DNA of 64,000 nucleotides from Ardenticatenaceae bacterium (GTDB lineage: Bacteria > Chloroflexota > Anaerolineae > Promineifilales > Promineifilaceae): assembly GCA_020634375.1 (NCBI GenBank), contig JACKBX010000005.1:1-64000 (forward strand), written 5' to 3'. A model generated the notes under the pieces. That model was not told the origin of the DNA and did not search any database. It worked only from the letters and a program-made list of their open reading frames with translations. Numbering within the stretch: the first letter of the stretch is position 1; each line of letters opens with the position of its first letter. Positions 51,669 through 60,963 of the stretch are shown one piece after another. A program made the position numbers and the translations under genes.

Positions 51669-54158
51669 ATGACTCTTCCAAAGCGGTACAATCCGCACAC
51701 AACCGAACCTCAACTGCAAGCGTTGTGGCAAGAACAAGGCACCTATCACTTCGATCCCGCCAGCAGCGCCCCCGTCTACAGCATCGACACCCCGCCGCCC
51801 ACAGTGTCCGGCAACTTACATCTGGGACACGTGTATTCCTACAGCCACGCTGACTTCTTTGCCCGCTTCTGGCGCATGAACGGCTGCAACGTCTACTACC
51901 CCATGGGCTACGACGCCAACGGCCTGCCAACCGAGCGGCTGGTAGAAAAATGGGAAGGCATCCACGCCAGCGACATTGGGCGGGAAGCCTTCATTCGCCG
52001 CTGCCTGGCTGTCAGCGCGGAAGCGGAAAAAGAGTACCAGGCATTGTGGCAGCGCATGGGGCTGTCTATTGATTGGCGCTACAGCTACCGCACCATTGAT
52101 GACCAACCACGCCGCCTGGCGCAGTGGTCGTTCCTCGACTTATACGAAAAAGGGCTGGCTTATCGGCAAAAAGCACCCAGTATTTGGTGCCCGGAATGCC
52201 AGACGGCTATTGCCCAAGCAGAGCTAAACGACCTGGAACGGGCCAGCACTTTTTACACGCTGGATTTCCGGCTGGAAGATGGGCAGACGCTGCCCATTGC
52301 CACCACCCGCCCGGAACTGCTGCCCGCCTGTGTGGCGGTGTTTGTGCATCCTGAGGACGGCCGTTTCCAGCACCTCATCCACCAGCAGGCCATCGTACCC
52401 CATTTCAAGCAGCGCGTGCCCATCCTGGCCGACCCTGACGCCGACCCGCAAAAAGGCTCCGGCGCGGTGATGTGCTGCACCTTTGGCGATACCGCCGACG
52501 TCACCTGGTGGCACACCCATCAACTACCCCTCATTGAAGCCATTGGTCGGGACGGCCGTATGACGGACGCCGCCGCTGAATTTGCCGGATTGAGCACAAG
52601 CCATGCCCGACAGCAAATTGTGGCGGCGCTGGCAGAAGCCGGGCTGCTGCTGGGCCAGGAACCCATTACCCAAAGCGTGCGCGTGCACGAACGGTGCGAC
52701 ACACCCGTAGAATACATCGTCACCGGGCAATGGTTCATCCGCATTTTGCAGCAGAAGGAGGCGTTTTTGCAGGCGGGCGAGCAAATTACCTGGCAGCCAC
52801 CGCACATGCAAAACCGCTACCGGCAGTGGGTGGAAAATCTGGGCTGGGACTGGTGCATCAGCCGCCAGCGCTACTTTGGCGTAACGTTTCCGCTGTGGTA
52901 CTGCGCCAACTGTGGGGAAGTGCTGCTGGCCGAGCTAGATGACCTGCCTATTGACCCCACCACACAATCCCCGAAACGGCCGTGTCCCCACTGTGGCAGC
53001 ACGCAATTCCACCCCGAAAGCGATGTGATGGACACCTGGTTCACCTCCTCCCTCACGCCGCAAATTGTGGGCCAATGGCCCGGCCCGGATGGCGACAGCG
53101 ACGCCCTTTACCGGCAGGTGTTCCCCTTCTCTCTGCGTCCACAAGCCCACGAGATTATCCGCACCTGGGCCTTTTACACCATCGTTAAATCCCATTACCA
53201 TTTTGATGCGCTGCCCTGGCAAACAGTCGCTATTTCCGGCTGGGGATTGGCCCCCGAAGGCAGCGAGAAATTGAGCAAAAGCAAGGGCGGTGGCGCGGCA
53301 TCCCCTATGGATATGATTACCCAACATTCGGCCGATGCCGTGCGCTACTGGACAGCCAGCACTAGCCTGGGCAAAGACGCGCACATTAACGAAGAGCGGG
53401 TTCAGGCGGGGGCTAAATTGGTCAATAAATTGTGGCACGTATCTCGTTTTTGCAGCCGCTTTCTGGATGAAGAGCATCAAACTCCCCCACCAACAGAGGA
53501 AAGTTTCACCCCGGCCGACCGCTGGATTCTGGCACGCACACAGCAGCTTATCCAGCGTGTGACGAAGCTGTTCGAGAATTATGACTACGCCACAGCAAAA
53601 AGCGAGGTGGAGGTGTTTTTCTGGCGCGATCTGGCCGACAATTATCTGGAAATGGCGAAGCAACGGCTTTATGAAGGCGGCGCAGCCGCAGCAGGCGCAC
53701 GCTTTGCCCTGTCTACGGCACTGCTGACTACGCTGAAGCTCTTTGCGCCCATTTTGCCCTACGTGACGGAGCACATTTACCAACACATGTTCGCTACGTT
53801 TGAGGGAACGGACTCGATTCACCGTGCAAGCTGGCCGCAAGCTGACGAGCGTTGGCTAGATGAGGATATGCTGCGTTTGGGTGAGGCGTTGATTGAGATT
53901 GCAACGGCCGTTCGCCGCTTTAAGAGTGAGCACAATCTGTCTCTAGGGACGGAACTGGCGCAGCTACATATCAGCACACATGATTTGCAGCTTGACGCCG
54001 GGTTGCAGGCCAGTGCCGCAGACCTGTTGAGTATCACGCGGGCTGGAACATTGCACATTAAAGATGGAGTGGATGGGGGATTGGCGGAGGTGATTGGCAA
54101 CGGCCGTTTCACAATTGCCGTGATGGTGGATAAACCCGCTGCAAAATCAGCCAGGTAA
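51669..54158 (+). CDS. valS: Valyl-tRNA synthetase
   Basis: 829 residues with GGAGG 6 bp upstream. Class I motifs: P-P-P-T-V-S-G-N-L-H-L-G-H (~38-50, HIGH) and K-L-S-K-S-K-G (~537-543, KMSKS). The editing (CP1) domain lies between ~165 and 370. The N-G-L-P-T-E-R-L-V-E-K segment (~79-89) replaces the H-A-G-I-A-T-Q of common bacterial ValRS and matches archaeal-like ValRS. No C-terminal coiled coil, again as in that class. Controlled by the T-box. Its 3' end overlaps folA by 50 bp on the opposite strand. Confidence 0.93.
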   Translation: MTLPKRYNPHTTEPQLQALWQEQGTYHFDPASSAPVYSIDTPPPTVSGNLHLGHVYSYSHADFFARFWRMNGCNVYYPMGYDANGLPTERLVEKWEGIHASDIGREAFIRRCLAVSAEAEKEYQALWQRMGLSIDWRYSYRTIDDQPRRLAQWSFLDLYEKGLAYRQKAPSIWCPECQTAIAQAELNDLERASTFYTLDFRLEDGQTLPIATTRPELLPACVAVFVHPEDGRFQHLIHQQAIVPHFKQRVPILADPDADPQKGSGAVMCCTFGDTADVTWWHTHQLPLIEAIGRDGRMTDAAAEFAGLSTSHARQQIVAALAEAGLLLGQEPITQSVRVHERCDTPVEYIVTGQWFIRILQQKEAFLQAGEQITWQPPHMQNRYRQWVENLGWDWCISRQRYFGVTFPLWYCANCGEVLLAELDDLPIDPTTQSPKRPCPHCGSTQFHPESDVMDTWFTSSLTPQIVGQWPGPDGDSDALYRQVFPFSLRPQAHEIIRTWAFYTIVKSHYHFDALPWQTVAISGWGLAPEGSEKLSKSKGGGAASPMDMITQHSADAVRYWTASTSLGKDAHINEERVQAGAKLVNKLWHVSRFCSRFLDEEHQTPPPTEESFTPADRWILARTQQLIQRVTKLFENYDYATAKSEVEVFFWRDLADNYLEMAKQRLYEGGAAAAGARFALSTALLTTLKLFAPILPYVTEHIYQHMFATFEGTDSIHRASWPQADERWLDEDMLRLGEALIEIATAVRRFKSEHNLSLGTELAQLHISTHDLQLDAGLQASAADLLSITRAGTLHIKDGVDGGLAEVIGNGRFTIAVMVDKPAAKSAR

Positions 54159-54621
54159 ATGCATGGGAGTGGCGTTCGTCGGCGGCGTGATGCTGGCGAA
54201 ACTGCTCCTGCCAGTTTGCCGGATACCACTGCGGGAAAATCGCATCTCCGGCAAACTGGCCGTCTACCAGGGTCAGGTAAAGGCGGTCTGCCTGAGGCAG
54301 CAGCAGGCGGTACAGCTCGCCGCCGCCGCCAATGATGACTTCATCTGCATCCCCAGCAGCGGCCCATGCCTCCTCAATCGTATGCACAACGGCTGCTCCA
54401 GGCGCAGTGTAATCAAACTGGCGGGTGATGACGATGTTGTGCCGACCGGGCAGCGGGCGAAAACGAGCAGGGATGCTCTCATAGGTTTTGCGTCCCATGA
54501 TGACGGGCTTGCCCATCGTCGCCTCACGGAACCATTGCATGTCATCGGGGAGGCGCCAGGGGATACGGCCGTTCACCCCAATCACGCGGTTTTTATCCAT
54601 AGCCACAACGATAGAAATCAT
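54109..54621 (-). CDS. folA: Dihydrofolate reductase
   Basis: 170 residues from the ATG at 54621 (M-I-S-I-V-V-A-M-D). Motifs: N-R-V-I-G-V-N-G-R-I-P-W-R-L-P-x-D (~9-25, catalytic Asp), G-K-P-V-I-M-G-R-K-T-Y-E-S (~40-52), V-I-G-G-G-G-E-L-Y (~96). It reduces dihydrofolate with NADPH. The last ~8 residues extend past the usual family end, and the stop lies next to an ACGGCCGT inside valS. It lies upstream of... in transcription order it follows thyA (49 bp spacer with a heptamer repeat), a usual folate pairing. Confidence 0.93.
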   Translation of the reverse strand: MISIVVAMDKNRVIGVNGRIPWRLPDDMQWFREATMGKPVIMGRKTYESIPARFRPLPGRHNIVITRQFDYTAPGAAVVHTIEEAWAAAGDADEVIIGGGGELYRLLLPQADRLYLTLVDGQFAGDAIFPQWYPANWQEQFRQHHAADERHSHAFTWLILQRVYPPSRQL

Positions 54622-54632
54622 CAACTTAATCT

Positions 54633-54667
54633 CAATGAGCAATTAACAATGAGCAATTAGCAATCAA
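54633..54667. repeat. Heptamer repeat between folA and thyA
   Basis: Five in-phase 7-mers (CAATGAG twice, CAATTAA, CAATTAG, CAATCAA), filling the spacer between the two genes. Confidence 0.85.
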
Positions 54668-54670
54668 TGC

Positions 54671-55465
54671 TTACACGGCAATAGAGGCTTTAATGTGCGG
54701 GTGATATTGATAATTGATCAGCTCGAAATCGGTGTATGTGAAGTCAAAAATAGAGGTGATGTCCGGGTTGAATTGCATTTGCGGCAGCGGGTAGGGTTCT
54801 CGCGTAAGTTGTAATTTGGCCTGCTGCAAATGGTTGAGGTAGAGGTGAGCATCGCCAAAGGTATGGACAAAATCACCCAGCTCATAACCCGTGACTTGAG
54901 CAACCATCATCGTCAATAGGGCATAGGAGGCGATGTTGAAGGGGACACCGAGGAAGATGTCGGCGCTGCGCTGGTAGAGTTGGCAAGAGAGACGGCCGTC
55001 AGCCACATAAAATTGAAACAGCGTGTGGCAGGGAGCCAGGGCCATGTGTGGCAGGTCAGCCACATTCCAGGCACTGACAATGTGCCGCCGCGAGGTTGGG
55101 TTCGCCTTGATTTGGGCAATGACCTGCGAAATCTGGTCAACAGCCTTACCATCGGGCGTGGGCCAGGAACGCCATTGGTAGCCATAGACCGGGCCAAGTT
55201 CGCCGTTTTCATCTGCCCATTCATCCCAAATGCGCACTCTGTTTTCTTTGAGGTAACGGATATTGGTATCGCCCTGTAAAAACCAGAGCAGTTCGTGAAT
55301 GATGGAATGAAGGTGTAGTTTTTTGGTGGTGATGGCGGGGAAGCCCTGGCGTAAATCGTAGCGGGCCTGGTAACCAAAAACGCTAAGTGTGCCAACGCCG
55401 GTTCGGTCTTCTTTCCGTGTGCCATTTTCCAATACGTGGCGCATTAAGTCTAAATATTGCTGCAT
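54671..55465 (-). CDS. thyA: Thymidylate synthase
   Basis: 264 residues from the ATG at 55465, exactly the common ThyA length; an upstream extension is rejected. R-T-G-V-G-T-L-S-V-F-G (~22-32), catalytic Cys in A-L-A-P-C-H-T-L-F-Q-F-Y, then R-S-A-D-I-F-L-G-V-P-F-N-I-A-S-Y (~167-182), G-D-A-H-L-Y. It methylates dUMP using methylenetetrahydrofolate, making dihydrofolate for FolA. First gene of thyA-folA. Confidence 0.95.
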   Translation of the reverse strand: MQQYLDLMRHVLENGTRKEDRTGVGTLSVFGYQARYDLRQGFPAITTKKLHLHSIIHELLWFLQGDTNIRYLKENRVRIWDEWADENGELGPVYGYQWRSWPTPDGKAVDQISQVIAQIKANPTSRRHIVSAWNVADLPHMALAPCHTLFQFYVADGRLSCQLYQRSADIFLGVPFNIASYALLTMMVAQVTGYELGDFVHTFGDAHLYLNHLQQAKLQLTREPYPLPQMQFNPDITSIFDFTYTDFELINYQYHPHIKASIAV

Positions 55466-55613
55466 GGGCGTCCGTCCTCGTTTGCGGGAATTTTGCGGAG
55501 AGTATAACACATTGGCAACGGCCGTTTTGTAAAAACTGAGCAATGGATGGGAGACGGCCGTTCCCCCATCAGGTTATGATACCATTGGCACGAATACAGA
55601 CAGGAGTCAGAAA

Positions 55614-56039
55614 ATGATAATGGATAATCTGCCACCCAAATTGTATGAAATTGTTGAAGATTTTAGCTACTGCCAGGGACAAGAAAAACTGGAGTATTTA
55701 CTAGAGTTTGCGGAGAAGCTGCCCCCTTTACCAGAGCGATACCAAAGTAAAGCGGACGAGCATATGGTTCATGAGTGCATGTCTCCCGTGTTTGTTTATG
55801 CAGAAGCAGAGGACGGCCGTATCAACTACTTTATTGATGCCCCCCACGAAGCGCCCACCGTGCGCGGCTTCGCCTCGGTGTTGCACAAAGGGCTAAATGG
55901 CCTGACTCCAAAGGAAATTCAGGCCATTCCAAATGAATTCTATTTGAAGATGGGGCTGCAAACTGTCCTGAGCAGCCAACGGCTCAACGGCATCAGCGCC
56001 ATGCTGCGCTATATGAAACAACTCGCCACCAGTAACTAG
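55614..56039 (+). CDS. sufE: SufE-like sulfur-acceptor protein
   Basis: 141 residues, AGGAG 7 bp upstream. M-V-H-E-C-M-S-P-V at ~50-58 holds the conserved acceptor Cys. L-x-K-G-L-N-G-L-T-P-x-E-I and L-S-S-Q-R-L-N-G-I-S-A-M-L complete the SufE pattern. It takes persulfide sulfur from SufS for iron-sulfur cluster assembly; no suf genes adjoin. A -10-like TATGAT at 55575-55580 lies just after an ACGGCCGT. Its stop lies within a heptamer repeat. Confidence 0.9.
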   Translation: MIMDNLPPKLYEIVEDFSYCQGQEKLEYLLEFAEKLPPLPERYQSKADEHMVHECMSPVFVYAEAEDGRINYFIDAPHEAPTVRGFASVLHKGLNGLTPKEIQAIPNEFYLKMGLQTVLSSQRLNGISAMLRYMKQLATSN

Positions 56040-56069
56040 CTACCAACTACCAGCAGCCAGCTACCGAAT
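56028..56069. repeat. Six in-phase heptamers joining sufE and a convergent gene
   Basis: 7-mers of the ACCAACT/ACCAGCA type, perfectly in phase. They encode the last residues of SufE and contain both stop codons (sufE at 56037-56039, the opposite gene at 56061-56063). Confidence 0.85.
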
Positions 56070-57119
56070 CTGTACACTCCCTGCACCTACATCAATGAGC
56101 AGTTCCACGCGATTAGGGGCATCATCGTAGGCGGCCGTTTCCCAAACACCATCGTCTGCCTTAGAGCCGCTAACCTGGGTAAAACGCCCCCGGTCAATTG
56201 TGAAGCTGCCTGCGCCATCGTTCACCTGCACGCGGGCTTCCATCCCTTCCGGCAGATAAATGGTCATGCTGCCTGCGCTGCCGTCAATTTGAATGGATTG
56301 ACGGCCGTTATCCCCCAAATACATCTCCATTGATCCAGCACTAGCATTCACCACCCCATTATAATTTCCACCAGGTAAATACACATCCATGCTGCCCGCG
56401 CCACCATCCAATTCCAGATTACTCAACGTCAAATCCGCCAGTTCCAAATCTGCCGATCCAGCTCCGACATTCAAGCGCAAATCTGTTGCCACACGTGGAT
56501 TCAATCCAATATCCCAATGATGGCTGTCATCAAAATTTGCCCAATTGGCCGGGTTCATAAACCATGTCCAGCCCGCACCATCGCTTGTACTCAAATTAAC
56601 GGTCGCTTCATTACCGTCCGCGTTTGTTTCAAAGTCCAATGTGCCAAAATAAGTCACCGTCCCGGCAATCAGGGCATTGCTATCATCTAATGCACCCAAA
56701 TGAGCACTGGGCACACCAAAGTCAATCTCTACCTGCGCCGTGCTGACATCTTCTGGTGCATAGGCAATATCTTCTGTTTGCAATTGCGCTGGTTCGGCCA
56801 CGCCTAAGCGATGCAGTAACGCATTGTCTTCGCTGAAGAGAAGAACGTAACCAAAGACGCCAACGGCTATCAATCCGACAATGGCGCTGAGAAAACTGCC
56901 CAACGGACGCGGCGCTTGCCGTACCAACACGTTAACGCCTAAAAAGATCAACCACAACGGCCATAATTGCAATACGGCCGTCCAATTCCAGGCCGCATCC
57001 GGCAACATGCCCATATTCCGCAGTAAAAAATAACCACCGATTGCAATCAACACAATCGGGCCAAAAAGAGAAGGGTTAGGGCGATACCGTTGCCCACCGT
57101 TAAATTTTTGCTCACTCAT
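56061..57119 (-). CDS. LiaF/DUF5668-type membrane protein with toast-rack domain
   Basis: 352 residues from the ATG at 57119 (GGAGG 9 bp upstream; the GTG at 57125 is too close). Three to four membrane helices (~20-40, 45-65, 70-110) form a DUF5668-like unit, followed by a beta-helical toast-rack/DUF4097-like domain (~150-350). The latter has a repeated G-A-G-S-x-D/A-G-S-M core (G-A-G-S-A-D-L-E, G-A-G-S-M-D-V-Y, S-A-G-S-M-E-M-Y). Relatives are involved in envelope-stress sensing. No two-component genes adjoin. Confidence 0.82.
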   Translation of the reverse strand: MSEQKFNGGQRYRPNPSLFGPIVLIAIGGYFLLRNMGMLPDAAWNWTAVLQLWPLWLIFLGVNVLVRQAPRPLGSFLSAIVGLIAVGVFGYVLLFSEDNALLHRLGVAEPAQLQTEDIAYAPEDVSTAQVEIDFGVPSAHLGALDDSNALIAGTVTYFGTLDFETNADGNEATVNLSTSDGAGWTWFMNPANWANFDDSHHWDIGLNPRVATDLRLNVGAGSADLELADLTLSNLELDGGAGSMDVYLPGGNYNGVVNASAGSMEMYLGDNGRQSIQIDGSAGSMTIYLPEGMEARVQVNDGAGSFTIDRGRFTQVSGSKADDGVWETAAYDDAPNRVELLIDVGAGSVQIR

Positions 57120-57508
57120 TATCACAAACCTCCATCAAATAGAGTTCGCCAGCCTGTCCATTTTGCAGAAAAAGGCTGAACTGTCACGCTATACGCAAAG
57201 AGACAAGGCATGTTGCACATTTGCATACCATCCCCCTTTCGTCTAAAATTCAGAATCCTAAAGTCCCTATTTTGGGCAAATGAACAATCAAATCGCTTAG
57301 CGGTTATCAGCGGTAGCCCGTTTCTTTATTCCCCTGAGTGAGAACGATTTCCAACCCAAAGGCAGTGTGATTGCAATCTTTGCAGATATTCTGACATGCC
57401 ATTGAGTTATACCGCTAATGTAGCATGAAAATGACTAGGCAAGAGTTAGTGTGCAAACATACAAACTCTAAACTTTACAAATTTATTATCCCATGAGGTT
57501 CTCGGCTG
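57120..57508. other. 389-bp intergenic region between divergent genes
   Basis: AT-rich. No ORF or RNA gene supported. TTAGCGGTTAT (57297-57307) and ATACCGCTAA (57409-57418) form a distant inverted pair. Promoters for both flanking genes must lie here, but no convincing box pair was found. Confidence 0.4.
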
Positions 57509-59578
57509 ATGAAAGAATATAAGAGTGAAAATATCCGTAATATTGCCCTGGTTGGACACAATGGGTCTGGGAAAACGACCTTTGTAGAACGCCTACTGTT
57601 TAACACCAAAGTCACCACCCGTATGGGCAGTGTACAAAGCGGCACAGCTGCCATGGATTTTGAAGAAGAAGAAGTTTCTCGTAACAGTTCAGTCTCTCTC
57701 TCCATTGCTCCTATCGAGTGGAATAACATAAAAGTAAATACACTGGATACTCCTGGTTTTATGGACTTCATTGGTGAAGTCAATGCCGCTCTCACCGTCA
57801 CTGATGGTGCACTGGTTTTTGTAGAAGCAGTCGCCGGTGTGGAAGTAGGCACAGAAGCTGTCTGGCAAGCTGCCGCTGAACAAAATCTCCCCCGCATGTT
57901 GTTGATCAATAAAATGGATCGGGAAAATGTGCGCGTGGCACGTGTGATGGAAAGCATTAATGAGAATTTAGACGGCCGTGTGATTAACATCCAGCTTCCC
58001 ATCGGTGAAGGAACCAACTTCCAAGGCATTATTGATCTGATCAACATGGAAGCCCGGCTGGGTGAAAATGCTGAAAAAGCGCCCATACCCGATGACATGG
58101 CCGACGCTGCCGAAGAAGCACGCATGGAACTAATAGAAGCTGCCGCCGAAGGCGACGATGCCCTCATCGAAAAATACTTTGAGGAAGAAGACCTCAGTAA
58201 TGAAGAAATTATTGCTGGCCTCAAAGCAGGGATGCTGGCGGGCGATATTACCCCCGCTCTCTACGCTGCCCCAGATACAGGCATTGCCGTTGCTCCTCTC
58301 ATGGAAATGCTTGTCAAGTTGATCCCCAACCCCACCGAAAAAGGTGAATTCAGCGCCACCGATGGACAAGGCGAGTCAGTCAGTTATCCGGTTGCTGACA
58401 CGTCCCCGCTAGCAGCCTTCATCTTCAAAACCCGCGAAGATAATTACGGCAAAACCAGTTACATTCGCGTCTTTGGTGGCATGCTTCATTCAGACACCCG
58501 CGTTTTGGCAGCTGAGCTAGACGAAGAAGTTCGAGTTAGCTCCATCCAAATCATCACTGGCAAAGAGCAGCAATCCATTGCAAAATTGCACGCAGGCGAT
58601 ATTGGAGCAGTTATCAAACTGGGTGATGCCGGAACTAATGACACTCTCTGCGAGAATAACAACCGCATCAAACTGCCAGCCATCAAGCAACCCAACCCCA
58701 TCGCCTCTGTTTCCGTCCACCCGGTTTCACAGTCTGATGTGGCAAAACTGACCCAATCTCTCACGCGGTTGGTAGCAGAAGACCCCACGCTTTCCTGGCA
58801 CACCGAAACAGCTACCCACGAAACTATTTTGTCCGGCATGGGTACAACTCATCTGGATATTGCCGTGAAAAAGGCTATCTCCAAATTCGGCACACACCTT
58901 TCCACCAGCACGCCTAAAATTCCATACCGGGAAACCATTACGAAAACGAGTTCGGCCGAATATACACACAAAAAACAGACGGGCGGCGCAGGACAATACG
59001 GCCGTGTTTTCCTCCGCGTTGAATCCATTGACGACAATATCGATTTCGAGTTTGATCAAGAAATCTTCGGCGGCGCTATCTCCGCCCCCTTCATCGCTGC
59101 CACAGAAAAAGGCTGCCGCCAGGCAGCCGAAAGCGGTGTATTGGCTGGCTATCCGGTCGTTGGTGTTAAAGCCATTGTTTATGATGGCAAGATGCATCCC
59201 GTAGACTCAAAAGAAATCGCCTTCCAAATTGCAGGACGTGAAGGCTTCAAAAAAGCCGTATTGGGCGCGGGGCCAGTGCTGCTGGAGCCAATTTACATCG
59301 TCACCGTCACTGTACCTGCGGACTACATGGGTGATATTCTAGGCGACATGAACAGCCGCCGTGCCCGTGTTTTGGGTATGGACCAGGAAGGGACGAAGAG
59401 CGTGGTACGCGCTGAAGTACCCTTAGCCGAAATGCAAACCTATGCCCAGGATATGCGCTCAATGACGCAGGGGCGCGGGGTATTTAGCATGGAGTTCTCC
59501 GGTTACGGCCGTGTCCCCAACCATATGCTCCAAGATGTGGTTGCCAAACTGAAAGCAGCAGAGGAAGAAGAGAAATAG
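57509..59578 (+). CDS. Elongation factor G-like GTPase (EF-G paralogue)
   Basis: 689 residues. G1 is G-H-N-G-S-G-K-T-T (~16-24) rather than the canonical G-H-x-D-A-G-K-T-T. The R-G-I-T-I switch motif is missing (S-R-N-S-S-V-S-L-S instead). G3 D-T-P-G-F and G4 N-K-M-D are intact. Domains II-V follow, ending with the EF-G C-terminal fold (M-N-S-R-R-A-R-V-L-G-M). These features mark the FusA2/EF-G-like group rather than housekeeping EF-G. The ribosomal role is uncertain. No rpsL, rpsG or tuf nearby, which fits a paralogue. Confidence 0.88.
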   Translation: MKEYKSENIRNIALVGHNGSGKTTFVERLLFNTKVTTRMGSVQSGTAAMDFEEEEVSRNSSVSLSIAPIEWNNIKVNTLDTPGFMDFIGEVNAALTVTDGALVFVEAVAGVEVGTEAVWQAAAEQNLPRMLLINKMDRENVRVARVMESINENLDGRVINIQLPIGEGTNFQGIIDLINMEARLGENAEKAPIPDDMADAAEEARMELIEAAAEGDDALIEKYFEEEDLSNEEIIAGLKAGMLAGDITPALYAAPDTGIAVAPLMEMLVKLIPNPTEKGEFSATDGQGESVSYPVADTSPLAAFIFKTREDNYGKTSYIRVFGGMLHSDTRVLAAELDEEVRVSSIQIITGKEQQSIAKLHAGDIGAVIKLGDAGTNDTLCENNNRIKLPAIKQPNPIASVSVHPVSQSDVAKLTQSLTRLVAEDPTLSWHTETATHETILSGMGTTHLDIAVKKAISKFGTHLSTSTPKIPYRETITKTSSAEYTHKKQTGGAGQYGRVFLRVESIDDNIDFEFDQEIFGGAISAPFIAATEKGCRQAAESGVLAGYPVVGVKAIVYDGKMHPVDSKEIAFQIAGREGFKKAVLGAGPVLLEPIYIVTVTVPADYMGDILGDMNSRRARVLGMDQEGTKSVVRAEVPLAEMQTYAQDMRSMTQGRGVFSMEFSGYGRVPNHMLQDVVAKLKAAEEEEK

Positions 59579-59583
59579 ATTAC

Positions 59584-59646
59584 GTAAAACGTGAAGTGTG
59601 AAACGTGAAATATTTTATCCATCACGTTTCACACTTCACGTTTCAT
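59584..59646. repeat. Heptamer repeat with near-perfect inverted arms (GTGAAAC family)
   Basis: Four in-phase 7-mers at 59584-59611 (GTGAAGT, GTGAAAC types) and complementary units at 59621-59646; a perfect stem of about 20 bp. Placed between convergent genes and overlapping the MATE stop codon; a likely bidirectional terminator. Confidence 0.88.
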
Positions 59647-60962
59647 ATTTTCATCGGACTTTGGCCGATGCCCGGCCAGATACGCAGCACGCCAAACAAG
59701 GCGCGAACACTAATCCACACGGCCGTTACCCCCCACACCCACAACAACGCCCGCTCCCCATTTGCATCAACCAACCACAACCCGACCACGCCAACCAGCG
59801 TGGCCGCCAACATGCCATTACGCAAATAACGGTAATCGCCCGTCCCCCAATGGATGCCATCTGTAATAAAAGCCAGGGCGTTAATAGGCTGTGCGGCAGC
59901 AGCCACTAGCCAGGGCAAGTTAAAGAGGGCAACGGCCGTTTCCGGCACAAGCATCCCCCGCACCCAATCCTCCCCCAAAAACATCGCCACAGTCAGCAGC
60001 AGACCCAACACAACACTCCAGCCGCTGGTCACAGCCGCTACGCGCCGTGCCTGGGCCACATCATTTGCCCCCATAAAATACCCCACCAGGCTTTGCGCTG
60101 TCACCGCCAACGCATCCAGCCCCAGCGCCGTAAACGTCCACACCTGGCGGATAGCCTGATGCACTGCCCCACTATCTGCGCCAATCTGCGTGGCAACTCT
60201 GGTGGTAAACAGCAAGTAGAGTGTCAACAAGCCAGTACGCACGAACAAGTCGCCGCCAATTTGCAACAGCCGCCCAGCCTCGCGCCACTGCAATTTTTGC
60301 GCCAAACCGAGACGACGAGCAACGGCCGTTACCGCCCACAAAGCCCCCACCCACTGCGCTATCGCGCTGGCCGCTGCTGCACCAGCCACCCCCATCGCCG
60401 GAACCGCCCCAACGCCGAAAATCAGCAGCCAATCCAGGGCAATATTGAGGGCATTAACGGCCGTTGCAATCCACAACGGCGTGCGCATATCCTGCATCCC
60501 ACGCAGCGCCCCAAACGCCGTCAACATCGCCAGCACCGCCGGAGCGCCAAACAGCCGAATCTGCATATAACGCACCGCATCGACCTGCACAACCCCATCC
60601 GCACCCAGCAGCGCTGCCACCGCCGGGGCCAATGGCAGTCCCAACACAATCAACATTACGCCAAATATCAGGCAAAGGGCCAGCGCCAACCAGGTCAACC
60701 GCATTGCACGCGCCTGATTTTGCCGCCCCAACGCTTGCGCCACCTCGGTCTGCGTGCCCACACCTAAAAAGTTAAAAATCCAAAACACGCTGGACAATGC
60801 GGCCGTTCCCACGCCCAGCGCCGCCAGCGATACAGCCCCCAAACGGGCAATAAACGCGGTATCAATCAGCCCCGTCAACGGTTCGGCAATCAGCGAAAAT
60901 AGCACCGGCACAGATAAGGCCAGCACAGTACGATGCGGTTTTTGTACAAAAGAATGAGTCAT
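59643..60962 (-). CDS. MATE-family efflux transporter (DinF-like)
   Basis: 439 residues, about 12 membrane helices in two similar halves. N-terminal P-V-L-F-S-L-I-A-E-P-L-T-G-L-I-D-T-A-F (~20-38) is the DinF-branch signature, with Asp at ~36. Further: G-A-L-R-G-M-Q-D-M-R-T-P (~150) and a second-half Q-x-L-V-G-Y-x-x-G motif. It likely exports cationic organic compounds with H+ or Na+ antiport. Starts in a heptamer repeat region shared with the upstream gene end. Confidence 0.9.
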   Translation of the reverse strand: MTHSFVQKPHRTVLALSVPVLFSLIAEPLTGLIDTAFIARLGAVSLAALGVGTAALSSVFWIFNFLGVGTQTEVAQALGRQNQARAMRLTWLALALCLIFGVMLIVLGLPLAPAVAALLGADGVVQVDAVRYMQIRLFGAPAVLAMLTAFGALRGMQDMRTPLWIATAVNALNIALDWLLIFGVGAVPAMGVAGAAAASAIAQWVGALWAVTAVARRLGLAQKLQWREAGRLLQIGGDLFVRTGLLTLYLLFTTRVATQIGADSGAVHQAIRQVWTFTALGLDALAVTAQSLVGYFMGANDVAQARRVAAVTSGWSVVLGLLLTVAMFLGEDWVRGMLVPETAVALFNLPWLVAAAAQPINALAFITDGIHWGTGDYRYLRNGMLAATLVGVVGLWLVDANGERALLWVWGVTAVWISVRALFGVLRIWPGIGQSPMKI

Positions 60963-60963
60963 A

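Noticed and set aside
57120..57508. Small RNA or tRNA in the long spacer
   Set aside because: No cloverleaf, T-loop GGTTC-like box or clear terminator was found.
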